In this document: piece by piece, positions 8,808 through 20,283 of the stretch
How the letters are laid out: each line of letters opens with the position of its first letter
Numbering within the stretch: the stretch's first letter is position 1
Source of the DNA: Primulina eburnea
Taxonomy: Eukaryota; Streptophyta; Magnoliopsida; Lamiales; Gesneriaceae
Direction: 5' to 3'
NCBI RefSeq assembly: GCF_022965805.1
Contig: NC_133105.1
Location: 33,609,275 to 33,673,274 of the forward strand
Length of the DNA stretch: 64,000 bases
Translations under genes and position numbers: made by a program
Notes under the pieces: model-generated
Told to the model about the DNA's origin: nothing
Database searches by the model: none
Seen by the model: only the letters and a program-made list of their open reading frames with translations

Positions 8808-10713
8808 TGTAAGGCTCGAGATTAATAGTCTTTATTGATGTGAAACTCGGAAGATATGAGAATGCATGACATGAAATGAGAGTTTTGAATAGGGTGAGGC
8901 CGAAACCACCACGTCCAGACCCGCACCCGCGGTGCATGGACAGAAAGTTGGCAAAATTTACCGAAGCGACACCGCACCCGCGGTAAGGATGGGACGGTAC
9001 CAGCGGTCATTGAATTTTGGAAAATGAATGGATTACCGAAGCAAGACCGCACCCGCGGGGCAAACATGACCGCACCCGCAGTCGTCAAATTGTGAAAAAT
9101 GAAAGGCACTGCCGAAGCATGAGCGCACCCGCGCTCTCGAACCTACCGCACCCGCGGTGCTGCATGCAAGAAGTCCACCTTTGTTTCTCAAGCTGACACA
9201 TGGCATTGGTATATAAAGAATTGAGCTGAATCACTCTTTCTTCAGATTTTCAGGAGAGAACCGAGAGCTATTTCAATAGAAAAGAAAGGACTCCTGCATT
9301 TTGAAGCTAGATTGTGCAAGATTTAGCCATCCGAATTATATTCCGAGTTCGGATTTGTGTTCCTTACATCAAGAACTACAAGAGGATGTAAGTATGATTC
9401 ATTTCATCATGGTTCGAAATGTACATGTTGGGGGAAATCAGATTTGGTTTCTATTATGTGTTCATATGATTATTATGAATGTATATTCCAATCTGGATCG
9501 AAGAAATGATGTGATATGCTATTGCTAGTAATTTCCAGCATGTTTTGAGTTGTATACATGCAGATTTTGGGAAATTATGATTGTGGTTATTGATGTTATG
9601 ACTTGTGACTCATGTATTGATTATTGGTGGAGTACCAGTATCGAGAAATTACGCCGATATGCCGTCGAATGTTATTCAGATTGAATATCGAGTTCTCTAT
9701 GTATTGAATTGATTGAGAGATTGATAGAATGTGTATCAACATTGCCATTTCAGATTGATATTGATGATTTTGATATCAAGACTTCGACTACGACAGATTG
9801 TACTACAAGAAGGTATAATTCATGTGATTGTAGGGAAGACACGACTCGAATAAGATTTGATTAGAGTTTCCCAACGAAATCACATACTAGATTTATTGTT
9901 TATGTCTTTGATATGATTTAGATTTGTTTATAGACTTATATTCAAATCTCTTAATATGATCATGCTTTGCTTATAGAATTATATTCAAGCATTGAGATAG
10001 GAGAGTCATTGACAGATTTGTCAAAACTAGACGTTCGGTGTATCGACGCATAGGAGCAGACTTCCTCCGATTGTAGACATTCGATACAGACACGACCGAA
10101 GTCTAGGAATAAGACGTACAGTTACCCCGATTGGGAGGGTAGGTAACAGACAGTGACGTCTTATTCACCCCGGGATCCCTAGAGTAGAGTCGAGTTGAGT
10201 CAAGACATGAGGTGATTTGCATTGCATATTTTATAGATTGGTTTCATATACTCTGGAACCTATGATTTATGTTACATGCATGAGATTGTGCTTTATGATT
10301 TTATTACGCATATGCATGTATACATGTTTTATACTGGGATTTGTCAACACCGGAGTTTCCGGCTGTTGTTATGTCTGTATGTGTGCATAACAACAGGTGG
10401 GGCAGGATCTGGGTCACGACAGAGATGAGTTCGAGATAGCGTGGTGACTACGGGCGCAGAAGATGACTAGTGGCTGTATTTAGACTTGGACTACTTGTAT
10501 TTTGGTATTGTGTATTAACACTAGTTGGGAGTGAGGTGTTAGAACAAGACTCGTTTATTATGTTTGTACATTATGTATGTTGTAAATTAATAAAGAAAGA
10601 TTATGCTTAGTAATAACATTTGATTTAATGTTAAAAAGCGAAAATTTGATCCACATTTTCTCACAGATCCATTTAATCCCAGACAGAATTGAGTTAGAGC
10701 CCGGGTTCCCACA
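8808..10713 (+). mobile_element. 5' LTR of G1
   Basis: 1906 bp, TGTAAGGCTC...TTCCCACA. A TATA-box candidate TATATAAA lies at 9210-9217 and AATAAA at 10589-10594, which suggests the promoter and polyadenylation positions. The left part (8915-9160) holds seven GC-rich palindromic 14-mers, some degenerate. The ORF at 9301-9528 recurs in the other LTR and is not a gene. Confidence 0.95.
9210..9217 (+). promoter_or_regulatory. TATA-box candidate in the G1 5' LTR
   Basis: TATATAAA, about 400 bp into the LTR and just after the GC-motif array. The 3' LTR has TATATATA at the matching place (around 16026). The position fits the U3/R boundary promoter of LTR elements; the transcription start is not shown by sequence alone. 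Confidence 0.5.
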
Positions 10714-10718
10714 ACAGG

Positions 10719-10730
10719 TGGTATCAGAGC
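10719..10730 (+). other. Primer-binding site of G1
   Basis: TGGTATCAGAGC, complementary to the initiator-Met tRNA 3' end, placed five nucleotides after the 5' LTR end (CCCACA). Confidence 0.93.
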
Positions 10731-10972
10731 AGTAGGTTCTGTAGACTGAGATATAATAGAATGAGCGGGGTAGATCGAGTCTTCTTCCTTGCTTTTGATG
10801 TGCTAGCATGATTTATTGCTTTCCTTATTATGTGTTGTATTATATCTGAGTTGATTTACAAGCATATAATTGCCAAGACTGAATCAAAACCGATTCTGGA
10901 TCAGAGAATATGATCATAGGAGGGTTGAAACAGCTTGTATAGATTGTGTACTAATCTGTTTGATAAACAGAT

Positions 10973-11961
10973 ATGCCGCCTAGAAGGATACCGCAACCGG
11001 CTGCAGAACAAGTGCCAGAACAGGGGAGTACGTCCGGTACTCAGATGGACGTAACCACTACCCCGATGGAGACTCTGTTGAAGCGGTTTCAGTCATTCCG
11101 ACCCCCGACCTTGAAAGGCACTGAGAACGCAGCGGATTGCGAGAGTTGGCTGGATGATATAGAAATGTTATTTGAATCACTTGCTTATTCAGATGAACGT
11201 CGAGTGAAACTGATCGGACATCAATTACAAGAAGTGGCCAAGAGTTGGTGGCTAACGGCGAAACGAGCCCTAGAGCATCGAGGTATTGATATTACTTGGA
11301 AAGTTTTTAAAGATGAATTTTATCAACGTTTCTTTCCAGTATCATACCGAAAAGACAAAGGGGCGGAGTTCGCCAATTTGAGACAGGGGCAATGGAACAT
11401 AGAGGAGTATGTTGCCAAATTCTCTTCCTTGCTTCGATTTGCACCACATGTAGCAGGGAATGACGAGGCGGTTGCCGATCAATTCATAAACTGTTTGAAT
11501 CCGGATATCTTCACCTTGGTGAACACGGGGTGACCTAACACCTTCTTTGAGGCGCTGAACCGAGCAAAGGGAGCAGAGGCTGGTTTGATCAGACAGCGAG
11601 GAGCTTCCTATAGTGTTCAGGGTCAGAGACCGACGCCACCGTCCACCGCACAGTTTCCACCACCTCCTCCTCGATATGATAGTGGAAGCAGTAGTGGCAA
11701 GAAAGAGTTTTTGAAGGCTAAGGGTAAGCAGTTCAAGAAAGTAGGGAGCAGTTCGTCGAGCTCCAGTGGATCCCGATAGAGAGGTCAGAGTCAGAGCTCA
11801 GAGTACAGTGGTGTTTATTGCAGTTCGTTTGGTGGTAGGCATGCCACTGAGCAGTGCCAGGGAGTGATGGGCAGATGTAACATATGCAGACAACAGGGGC
11901 ACTTTGCCAGAGTTTGTCCCCAGAGAGGTGCCCAGAGATTTCAGAGTGCAGGATCATCAGC
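10973..11961 (+). pseudogene. G1 gag (capsid plus zinc knuckles), two in-frame stops
   Basis: ATG 10973 (MPPRRIPQPA) starts a gypsy Gag: FRPPTLKGTENAADCESWLDD, LQEVAKSWWL, FKDEFYQRFFP and LRQGQWNIEEYVAKF are family blocks. A TGA at 11531-11533 and a TAG at 11777-11779 interrupt it; similarity continues through both. A Pro/Ser-rich linker follows, then two CCHC-like knuckles: the first (around 11817-11860) has Phe where the second Cys is expected, and the second, [14 protein letters not shown] at about 11876-11917, is intact. Gag packages element RNA in cytoplasmic particles. It reads into protease without a separate start, as in one-ORF gypsy elements. Confidence 0.9.
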
Positions 11962-13165
11962 TTCAGTAGCTCAGCCCGAGAGGCAAGCTTCGTCTGTCCA
12001 TTCCTTCCAGCCCACGCCTACACAGTCCCAGCCTAGAGCTAGAGGTGGCCAGATAGTGAGCCAACCTCCCAGACAACAGGCTCAGGTGTTTGCATTGACA
12101 GAGGAGCAGGCACAAGATGCGCCAGATGACGTGATTGCAGGTAACTGCTTTCTTTACGGTTATCCTGCATATGTGTTGATAGACACAGGTGCATCACATA
12201 CATTTATATCAGAACGTTTCGCATTGTTGCATTTATTGCCTGTCGAGTCAATGTCTACTATAGTATCTATTTCTTCTCCGTTGGGAAGTGGTCTTATATC
12301 TGTGACTTCAGTTAGACATTGCATACTACAGTTTGAGGGACACGAGATTGATTTAGAATGTCTTGTACTTGGTTTATCTGATTTTGATTTCATTGTCGGG
12401 ATTGACATGTTGACTAAGTACAGAGCTACCGTAGATTGTTTCCACAAGATTGTCAGATTCAGACCTGAGATGAAAGAGGAGTGGAAATTCTATGGTAAGG
12501 GTTCCAGATCTCGGATTCCCTTGGTATCTGCTTTGACTATGAGTAGATTGTTGCAGAAAGGAGAAGAAGGGTTCCTTATTTATTCTGTAGATCTACAAAA
12601 ATCGAGCCCAGCATTAGCAGATTTGCCAGTAGTACGGGAGTTTGCAGATGTATTTCCTGACGAGATTCCAGGGTTACCTCCAGCCCGAGAGGTAGATTTT
12701 AGTATTGATCTTATTCCAGGTACCATTCCTATTTCGAGAGCTCCCTATAGGATGGCGCCTATTGAATTGAAAGAATTGAAAGCACAACTAGAAGATCTTC
12801 TAGCCAAGGGATATATCAGACCTAGTGTATCTCCTTGGGGCGCACCAGTGCTATTTGTGCGAAAGAAAGACGGTTCTATGAGATTGTGTATAGATTACAG
12901 GCAACTGAACAAGGCAACGATAAAGAACAAATATCCTTTGCCTAGAATTGACGACTTATTTGATCAGTTGCAGGAATCTTCTATCTATTCTAAGATTGAT
13001 TTGCGATCGGGATATAACTCAGAGTTCGAGATGTTGATATACCGAAGACAGCATTCCGGACCAGGTATGGACACTACGAGTTTGTTGTCATGCCTTTTGG
13101 TTAACGAATGCTCCAGCGGTGTTTATGAGTTTGATGAACCGAATCTTTCAGAGGTACTTGGATGA
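11962..13165 (+). pseudogene. G1 protease and RT N-terminus, ends in a frameshift
   Basis: Same frame as the intact knuckle (ORF from 11864). The aspartic protease active site [10 protein letters not shown] is at about 12176-12205. The RT begins near 12640 ([16 protein letters not shown]), followed by [42 protein letters not shown] and KIDLRSGY, with the first catalytic Asp in KIDLRSGY. At 13015-13030 a small deletion changes frame, and a second 1-nt change near 13101 affects it again, so the stretch up to 13165 is out of frame. The protein would cleave the polyprotein and start cDNA synthesis, but it cannot be made whole here. Confidence 0.92.
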
Positions 13166-14942
13166 GTTTGTGATTGTCTTTATTGATGATATTTTGGCAT
13201 ACTCTAAGAATTTGAAAGAGCATGCCAATCATTTAAGAATTGTGTTGCAAACACTGAGAAATGAAAGATTATATGCTAAGCTGTCAAAATGTGAGTTTTG
13301 GCTGAGACAGGTTGTCTTCTTGGGTCATATTATATCTGGAGATGGTATTTCTGTTGATCCGAATAAAGTTGAGGCTGTGATCAGTTGGCCTAGACCGACT
13401 TCTGTGCTAGAGATACGCAGTTTAATGGGTCTAGCAGGGTACTATAGAAGATTCATTAAAGATTTCTCCAGTATTGCGAAACCGATTACCCAGTTGACAC
13501 AGAAGAATACGCCATTTGTGTGGTCAAGGGATTGTAAGTCTAGCTTCCTAGAATTGAAGAAGAGGCTGACCAGTGCACCTGTCTTGATGATTCCTTCAGG
13601 TACGGGTGATTTCGTTGTATATTGTGATGCATCTCACAGAGGGCTGGGGTGTGTTCTTATGCAGCGAGGTCATGTGATTGCTTACGCCTCGAGACAGCTG
13701 AAGACTCACGAGACTCGATACCCCATTCATGATCTTGAATTGGCGTCTATCGTATTTGCATTAAAGATTTGGCTTCATTATCTTTATGGCGAGAAATTTG
13801 AAATCTACTCCGATCACAAGAGTCTGAAATATCTGTTCTCTCAATCTGAGTTGAACATGAGACATCGCAGATGGCTCGATTTGTTGAAAGACTTTGATTG
13901 CGAAATCAAATACTATCCAGGGAAGTCAAATGCAGCAGCAGACGCCTTGAGTCGAAAGGTTTGTGCTTTATCCTTGTCGACGATAGGGGTTTCGAATTTA
14001 GTTGAAGATTGTTGTTTGTCTAGATTAGCATTTGATACAGGTAGTAGACCATTGTTAATTGCTTCGATTCAAGTTGAGCCAGACTTGATTATGAGGATCA
14101 AAGAAGCACAGAAAATTGATCCTAATGTGCAGAAATCGATTGATATGGTCAGAGCTGGACATATATCCGAATATCAGGTACATGATCATGTACTGTATGT
14201 GAATAACCGTCTTGTAGTGCCAGATGCTTCAGATTTGAAACAACAGATATTATCAGAAGCGCACTGTAGTCGGTTCAGCATTCATCCTGGAGGCCGTAAA
14301 ATGTACAACGATCTGAAGACACAATTCTGGTGGAAACAAATGAAGTCAGATATCGCCGAATTTGTGTTGAAGTGTTTGAATTGCCAACAGGTGAAGGATG
14401 AGAGAAATAAGACCGGAGGTTTACTTCAGAGTTTGTCTATTCCAGAATGGAAATGGGATAACATTTCCATGGATTTCGTGACGAAGTTACCTAGATCTTC
14501 CCGGGGCTGTGACGTGATTTGGGTCATTATTGACAGATTAACCAAATCAGTGTGTTTTATTCCATACCGAATGACATACCGACACGATCAGATGGCAGAT
14601 TTGTATGTCAGAGAGGTTGTCAGATTGCATGGTGTGCCGAAGTCTATCGTATCAGATCGTGATTCACGATTCACTTCACACTTTTGGCACAGTTTGCAGC
14701 AGGCTTTGGGTACGACATTACACCTGAGTACTGCATATCATCCTCAGACAGACGGACAGTCAGAGCGGACTATCCAGACCTTAGAGGACATGTTGAGAGC
14801 TGTAGCACTAGATTTTGGTACTCGTTGGCAAGATTCACTGCCATTATGTGAATTCTCGTACAACAACAGCTATCAGACGAGTATCGAGATGACACCGTTT
14901 GAAGCTTTGTATGGCAAGAAGTGCAGATCTCCGTTGTACTAG
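13119..14942 (+). pseudogene. G1 RT C-terminus, RNase H and integrase
   Basis: The frame resumes at [24 protein letters not shown]; the RT catalytic FIDD box is at about 13182-13193. RT-thumb and RNase H blocks follow ([40 protein letters not shown]). The integrase has an HHCC zinc site ([12 protein letters not shown] ... CLNCQQ) near 14260-14390 and DDE residues in [17 protein letters not shown] and [14 protein letters not shown] at 14940-14942 ends the frame where a Trp is usual. At 607 codons this is the longest intact frame in the window, but it lacks its own start and the first half of RT. Confidence 0.95.
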
Positions 14943-15509
14943 GATGATGTATCTGAGGTACCAGAACTTGGGCCTGATATGATACGTGAGATGATTGAGA
15001 AGGTAAAGATCATTCAGGAAAGAATGAAAACGGCACAGGATAGGCAAGCCAAATACGCCAATATCAGACGTAGGCCGTTGGTATTCGAGCAGGGAGACAT
15101 AGTGTTTATAAAGATTTCTCCTTTCTGAGGCATTGTCAGATTTGGCAAACGCGGAAAGTTGTCTCCTAGTTACATCGGTCCATACGAGATTCTTGAAAAG
15201 ATTGGCGATCGAGCATATCGACTTGCTCTTCCTCCTTCGTTATCCGGGATACATGACGTTTTTCATGTATCGATGTTGCGTAGATATATGCCAGATGTTT
15301 CTCATGTCATTCACCCTGACGTAGCAGAGCTTGATCAGACTTTGAGCTATGTCGAACAACCAATACAGATTCTTGATCGGAAAGAAAAACAGCTCAGAAC
15401 GAAGACTATTCCGCTAGTGAAAGTCCAATGGAGTCGTCATGGCATCGAAGAAGCGACTTGGGAGACAGAAGCAGAGATGAGACAGAAACATCCCGAGTTA
15501 TTTACATGA
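14943..15509 (+). pseudogene. G1 integrase C-terminus and chromodomain
   Basis: Continues the integrase: DDVSEVPELGPDMI..., then RRRPLVFEQGDIVF. A TGA at 15126-15128 interrupts it, followed by GKRGKLSPSYIGPYEIL, ALPPSLSGIHDVFHVSMLRRY and a chromodomain-like end (PIQILDRKEKQLRTKTIPLVKVQW...EEATWETEAEM) at about 15350-15500, stopping at 15507-15509. This tail is diagnostic for chromoviruses, whose chromodomain is thought to guide integration to heterochromatin through histone binding. Two aromatic positions are visible (the VQW and TWE tryptophans); the full aromatic cage is not certain. Confidence 0.9.
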
Positions 15510-15596
15510 TGTAAGTAATTCTTCAGTCTTGAGTATATTACTTTTCATGTATGATTTAATAGATTGCCTACGATTTCGAGGACGAAATCATTTCTT

Positions 15597-15609
15597 AGAG
15601 GGGGAGAAA
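15597..15609 (+). other. Polypurine tract of G1
   Basis: AGAGGGGGAGAAA directly before the 3' LTR start (TGTAAGG at 15610); primes plus-strand DNA synthesis in LTR elements. Confidence 0.9.
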
Positions 15610-17532
15610 TGTAAGGCTCGAGATTAATAGTCTTTATTGTTGTGAAACTCGGAAGATATGAGAATGCATGACATGAAATGAGAGTTTTGAATAGGGTGAG
15701 GCCGAAACCACACCGCACCCGCGGTCCAAGAACCACCGCACCCGCGGTGCATGGACAGAAAGTTGGCAAATTTTACCGAAGCGACACCGCACCCGCGGTA
15801 AGGATGGGACCACACCCGCGGCCGGTCGTTTAATTTTGGAAAATGAATGGATTGCCGAAGCAAGACCGCACCCGCGGTGCAAACATGACCGCACCGCGGT
15901 CGTCAAATTGTGAAAAATGAAAGGCATGCCGAAGCATGAGCGCACCCGCGCTGCCGAACCTACCGCACCCGCGGTGCTGCATGCGAGAAGTCCACCTTTG
16001 TTTCTCAAGCTGACACATGGCATGGGTATATATAGAATTGAGCTGAATCACTCTTTCTTCAGATTTTCAGGAGAGAGCCGAGAGCTATTCCAAGAGAAAA
16101 GAAAGGACTCTTGCATTTTGAAGCTAGATTGTGCAAGATTTAGCCATCCGAATTATATTCCGAGTTCGGATTTGTGTTCCTTACATCAAGAACTACAAGA
16201 GGATGTAAGTATGATTCATTTCAGCATGGTTCGAAATGTACATGTTGGGGGAAATCAGATTTGGTTTCTATTATGTGTTCTTATGATTTTTATGAATGTA
16301 TATTCGAATCTAGATCGAAGAAATGATGTGATATGCTATTGCTAGTAATTTCCAGCATGTTTTGAGTTGTATACATGCAGATTTTGGGAAATTATGATTG
16401 TGGTTATTGATGTTATGACTTGTGACTCGTGTATTGATTATTGGTGGAGTACCAGTATCGAGAAATTACGCCGATATGCCGTCGAATGTTATTCAGATTG
16501 AATATCGAGTTCTCTATGTATTGAATTGATTGAGAGATTGATAGAATGTGTATCAACATTGCCATTTCAGATTGATATTGACGATTTTGATATCGAGACT
16601 TCGACTACGACAGATTATACTACAAGAAGGTATAATTCATGTGATTGTAGGGAAGACACGACTCGAATCAGATTTGATTAGAGTTTCCCAACGAAATCAC
16701 ATACTAGATTAATTGTTTATGTCTTTGATATGATTTAGATTTGTTTATAGACTTATATTCAAATCTCTTAATATGATCATGCTTTGCTTATAGAATTATA
16801 TTCAAGCATTGAGATAGGAGAGTCATTGACAGATTTGTCAAAACTAGACGTTCGGTGTATCGACGCATAGGAGCAGACTTCCTCCGATTGTAGACATTCG
16901 ATACAGACACGACCGAAGTCTAGGAATAAGACATACAGTTACCCCTGATTGGGAGGGTAGGTAACAGACAGTGACGTCTTATTCACCCCGGGATCCCTAG
17001 AGTAGAGTCGAGTTGATTCAAGACATGAGTTGATTTGCATTGCATATTTTATAGATTGGTTTCATATACTCTGGAACCTATGATTTATGTTACATGCATG
17101 AGATTGTGCTTTATGATTTTATTACGCATATGCATGTATACATGTTTTATACTGGGATTTGTTCTCACCGGAGTTTCCGGCTGTTGTTATGTCTGTATAT
17201 GTGCATAACAACAGGTGGGGCAGGATCTGGGTCACGACAGAGATGAGTTCGAAATAGCGTGGTGACTACGGGCGCAGAAGATGACTAGTGGCTGTATTTA
17301 GACTTGAACTACTTGTATTTTGGTATTGTGTATTCAACACTAGTTGGGAGTGAGGTGTTAGAACAAGACTCGTTTATTATGTTTGTACATTATGTATGTT
17401 GTAAATTAATAAAGAAAGATTATGCTTAGTAATAACATTTGATTTAATGTTAAAAAGCGAAAATTTGATCCACATTTTCTCACAGATCCATTTAATCCCA
17501 GACAGAATTGAGTTAGAGCCCGGGTCCCCACA
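15610..17532 (+). mobile_element. 3' LTR of G1
   Basis: 1923 bp, about 98% like the 5' LTR over their right 1.54 kb by hand count. It carries one more GC-rich motif copy than the 5' LTR. It ends CCCACA at 17532, followed by the CCAAT duplication and resumption of copia A. Confidence 0.95.
15712..15975 (+). repeat. Array of eight ACCGCACCCGCGGT-type palindromes in the G1 3' LTR
   Basis: Copies lie at 15712-15725, 15735-15748, 15786-15799, ~15810-15823 (degenerate), 15865-15878, 15888-15900 (one C short), 15939-15952 and 15962-15975. Each has complementary ends ACCGC and GCGGT around ACCC. The copy at 15939-15952 reads AGCGC-ACCC-GCGCT, changed on both arms so that pairing is kept. The matching 5' LTR array is at about 8915-9160. 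Confidence 0.9.
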
Positions 17533-17537
17533 CCAAT
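17533..17537. other. Right target-site duplication of G1 (CCAAT)
   Basis: CCAAT immediately after the 3' LTR, matching 8803-8807. Confidence 0.95.
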
Positions 17538-19131
17538 TCTAGAGGATGTGATTTCTTCCATCTGAGTCCAATATTTGTTGCTTCTATATCAGCAACTGCT
17601 TCTGTTGGCAACTGATTGTTTTCATCTTTAGTTGGAGTTGTATCAGTTGGTAACTTAATATCATCTGTTTGCTCCACCATCTGATTATCAAGAGTAGGTT
17701 CCTGTTCAACTTATTGATCTAGTAGTTCTGGTTCAGGTGTTTGAAAGATATTTCTATTGATATGATTCTCTTCTTCATTATATCCTCCAAACTGATCTCT
17801 GTAAATAATCAACTAGCTCAACTGGATCAGTTGACTTATCAGTTAGTACAGTTTCATCAAAAACAACATGAATAGATTCATCAACATTTAAAGAGCTTTT
17901 ATTAAAAACTCTATATGCTTTGCTAACTGAAAAATATCCAAGAAATATTCCCTCTGCTAGATTTAGCATCAAAGGCTTTTAAATTGTTTTTACCATTATC
18001 AAGAATAAAACATCCGCAGCCAAATATCTTGAAATAAGAAAACAAACTTTTTCTTCCATGCCAGATCCCATAAGGTGTTTTCACCCGATTCTTATTAATC
18101 ATTGATCTATTCTGAGTGTAACATTCAGTGTTTACCGCATCTGCCCAAAACCTTTGTAGAAATACCAGAATCAGCAAGCATTGTTCTAGCAGCTTCTTTA
18201 AGGGTCCGATGTCTTCTCTCACTACATTTTGCTGAGGTGTTCTAGCTGCTGAGAGCTCATGCTTGATTCCAGTATTTTCTAAAAAGTTGAAAGATTTTGA
18301 TTGATGAAATCAGTCCCTCTGTCAAACCTTATTCGAACAATCCCAACTGATTTTTCATTTAAAAGTCTTTTGAAGAGCTTAATCAGTTGTGCTGCAGTTT
18401 GGTCTTTTGATTTGAGAAATATGACCCAAGTAAATCTTGAAAAATCATCCACAACTACTAAGGTGTATTTCATTCCTTCTAAGCTCTTGACTGATATTGG
18501 ACTAAAAAGATCCATATGTAACAGTTCTAAGTATCGGGAAGATGATTTACAACCTCTGTTCTTGAATGAAGATCTTACTTGTTTTCCAAACTGACATGCT
18601 GGACAAATTTTATTTTATCTTTTGAAAAAACTATTTTGGGCAAAGCAGTTACAAGATCATGGTTACTCATATAGGCAATAGATTTAATGTTTAATATGTT
18701 TAGTCTCTTATGCCAAAAACAGTTTTTAGAATATTTGGAAGCAATGAAACAAACTGGTGCATAAAGTTGTTCAGTCCAATTGACATTGTAAGTATTACCA
18801 CAATGATTTCCAGTTAGGATGACCTCATCAGTTGAGTCTCTAACTGAACACGTGTGTCTGTCAAACTGAACTGAAAAAATATTGTCGCATAACTGACTGA
18901 TGCTTATCAAGTTATACTTCAAATTCTCAACTAGCAAAACATCTTTGTAAAGTTACCATGGATAAGCTTACCCTTACCAACAGTTTTACCTTTGGAGTTG
19001 TCTCCAAAACTAATGTTTGTTCCAGTATATTTGATTAGTTGAGATAGCAAATTTGCATCTCCTATCATATGTCGCGAACAACCACTGTCTAGATACCAAG
19101 TTGATTCCTTGCTTGTTCTCGTTACCAGCAA
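17538..19131 (-). pseudogene. Copia A: protease and integrase, heavily broken
   Basis: Minus strand. 18931-19131 contains STWYLDSGCSRHMIGD, the copia protease active site (D-S-G). 18575-18937 is the GAG-pre-integrase segment (LVENLKYNLISISQLCDN...CFWHKRLN), whose HHCC zinc residues are partly lost. 18279-18515 is the integrase core (MDLFSPISVKSLEG, VVVDDFSRFTW, RFDRGTDF). 17923-18222 (FWADAVNTECYTQNRS...FKIFGCGCFILDNG) and 17778-17972 (EGIFLGYFSVSKAYRVFN) are its C-terminal part. Frame changes between blocks show decay. Block wording and the extra 3' ORF point to a SIRE-type copia. G1 cuts the gene at 17533. Confidence 0.9.
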
Positions 19132-19241
19132 TCACACACAGTATATAATTTTGGTACCCATATTCATTTGGGTCCTAAACTGATTAGTCCTTTAGGAACC
19201 CAGACTTGAATCAGTCTAACTGATTTCCTAGTTACTTGGTT

Positions 19242-20283
19242 TCAAATGGTTTTTCTAGAATTTTTGGCAATATGTGTGTGATGTGAGGATGAAACAGTAT
19301 GATTTGTATACTTTTTCAACTGGCTATTCTTTTGATATCGTTTCTGAACTGGCTTACAATTATAGTAATTGTAATAGCGATTCCTTGAGTACTGATTTTT
19401 GTGACTAAACTGTTTAGGTGAACAGTTTCTTGTATCAGTTGAACTCTCAGAGCTATATCCAATACCATACCGTTTGCCTTTGTTCTTACTTTCAATCAAT
19501 TGAACAGCTGGTTTACTAGGTTCTGAGAATTCATTTACCATGGTTGATTTTACAAAAGTAATGTACTTTCCTTTGTTTTCATTCAATCTTGGCTTTGCAT
19601 CACTTACAGAGTTTTCATCATGACTGTTAAAGCCTAAAACAGTTTTATCATCAACTGATTTTTGTGAGTTCTGCATTTTAGTCAATGCAACCGAAGACTT
19701 GTTCCAAACTTGAATCAGTTCTTTGAACTGACATATCAAAGCTTTATTTTCGATCATTTCAGCTTTTTGCTATGCAATTATCCTTTTTAGACTCAACAGT
19801 TCAACTGACTTATTAGTTTTTGTCTTGTTGTCATTAGGATCAGTTTGCTCGGTTTTAACCTTCTCAAATGATCCTGCAAGTTTTTGATACTCATTTACCA
19901 TGTCATGCAATGTGGTAATGAATTCCTCACGAGTGAAATCAGTAGAGCTAAATTCAAATACTTGTTCAGTTGCTGACTCCAGTTCAGTATCATCTTGCAT
20001 TAGGCACTTGACTTCCTCTTCATCTTCACTTGAACTGCTTGGGTTTTCTGGTTCTGACTCATCACTGTCGGTTTCTGCCCACTTAGATTTGCTTTCTTCA
20101 GCCAAAAGCACTTCATGCTTCTTTTTGAATGATTTCTTGTCATCCTTGTTCCTTCTTTGGTGCTCATAGGGCTTTTTTTCCCTTTTCAGTTGATACTCGA
20201 CTGTCCTTCTTTGGTTTAGGACAGCCTGCTATGAAATGACCAGATTTTCCATAGTTGTAGCAAACATATGATTCTTCTTTGGA
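19242..20283 (-). pseudogene. Copia A: Gag C-terminal half (knuckle, acidic and basic linkers)
   Basis: At ~20205-20270 a zinc-knuckle remnant reads CYNYGKSGHFIAGC, with Tyr in place of the second Cys of CX2CX4HX4C, so zinc binding is lost. 19770-20111 is very acidic and Ser-rich (SDESEPENPSSSSEDEEE) followed by a helical EYQKLAGSFEKVKTE segment; 19242-19757 is Lys/Asn-rich. This long extended Gag tail is typical of SIRE-lineage copia elements. At least two frame breaks are present. No separate gene is implied. Confidence 0.8.

Larger units (their letters stand above)
8808..17532 (+). mobile_element. G1: full-length Ty3/gypsy chromovirus (Tekay-like), degenerate
   Basis: 8.7-kb element with two LTRs (8808-10713 and 15610-17532), primer-binding site, gag, protease, RT, RNase H, integrase, C-terminal chromodomain-like segment and polypurine tract in the standard gypsy order, flanked by CCAAT duplications. 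It splits the integrase/RT region of copia A. Hand comparison of the 1.54-kb right parts of the LTRs finds about 30 differences (about 2%), so the insertion is fairly recent on an LTR-divergence scale. Even so, the coding region has at least four stops and two frameshifts, and most of the stops look like C-to-T or G-to-A changes. Confidence 0.95.

Noticed and set aside
10719..10730. Possible tRNA gene fragments (TGGTATCAGAGC words in several places)
   Set aside because: They are primer-binding sites next to LTR ends; no cloverleaf sequence accompanies them.
15712..15975. Regularly spaced short repeats resembling a CRISPR array
   Set aside because: Repeats are 14 bp with unequal spacers, in a plant retrotransposon LTR; no relation to CRISPR.
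15545..16345. Several 70-140-codon frames on both strands near the G1 3' LTR
   Set aside because: All are inside the LTR, contain translated GC motifs, and recur partly in the other LTR (for example 9301-9528).
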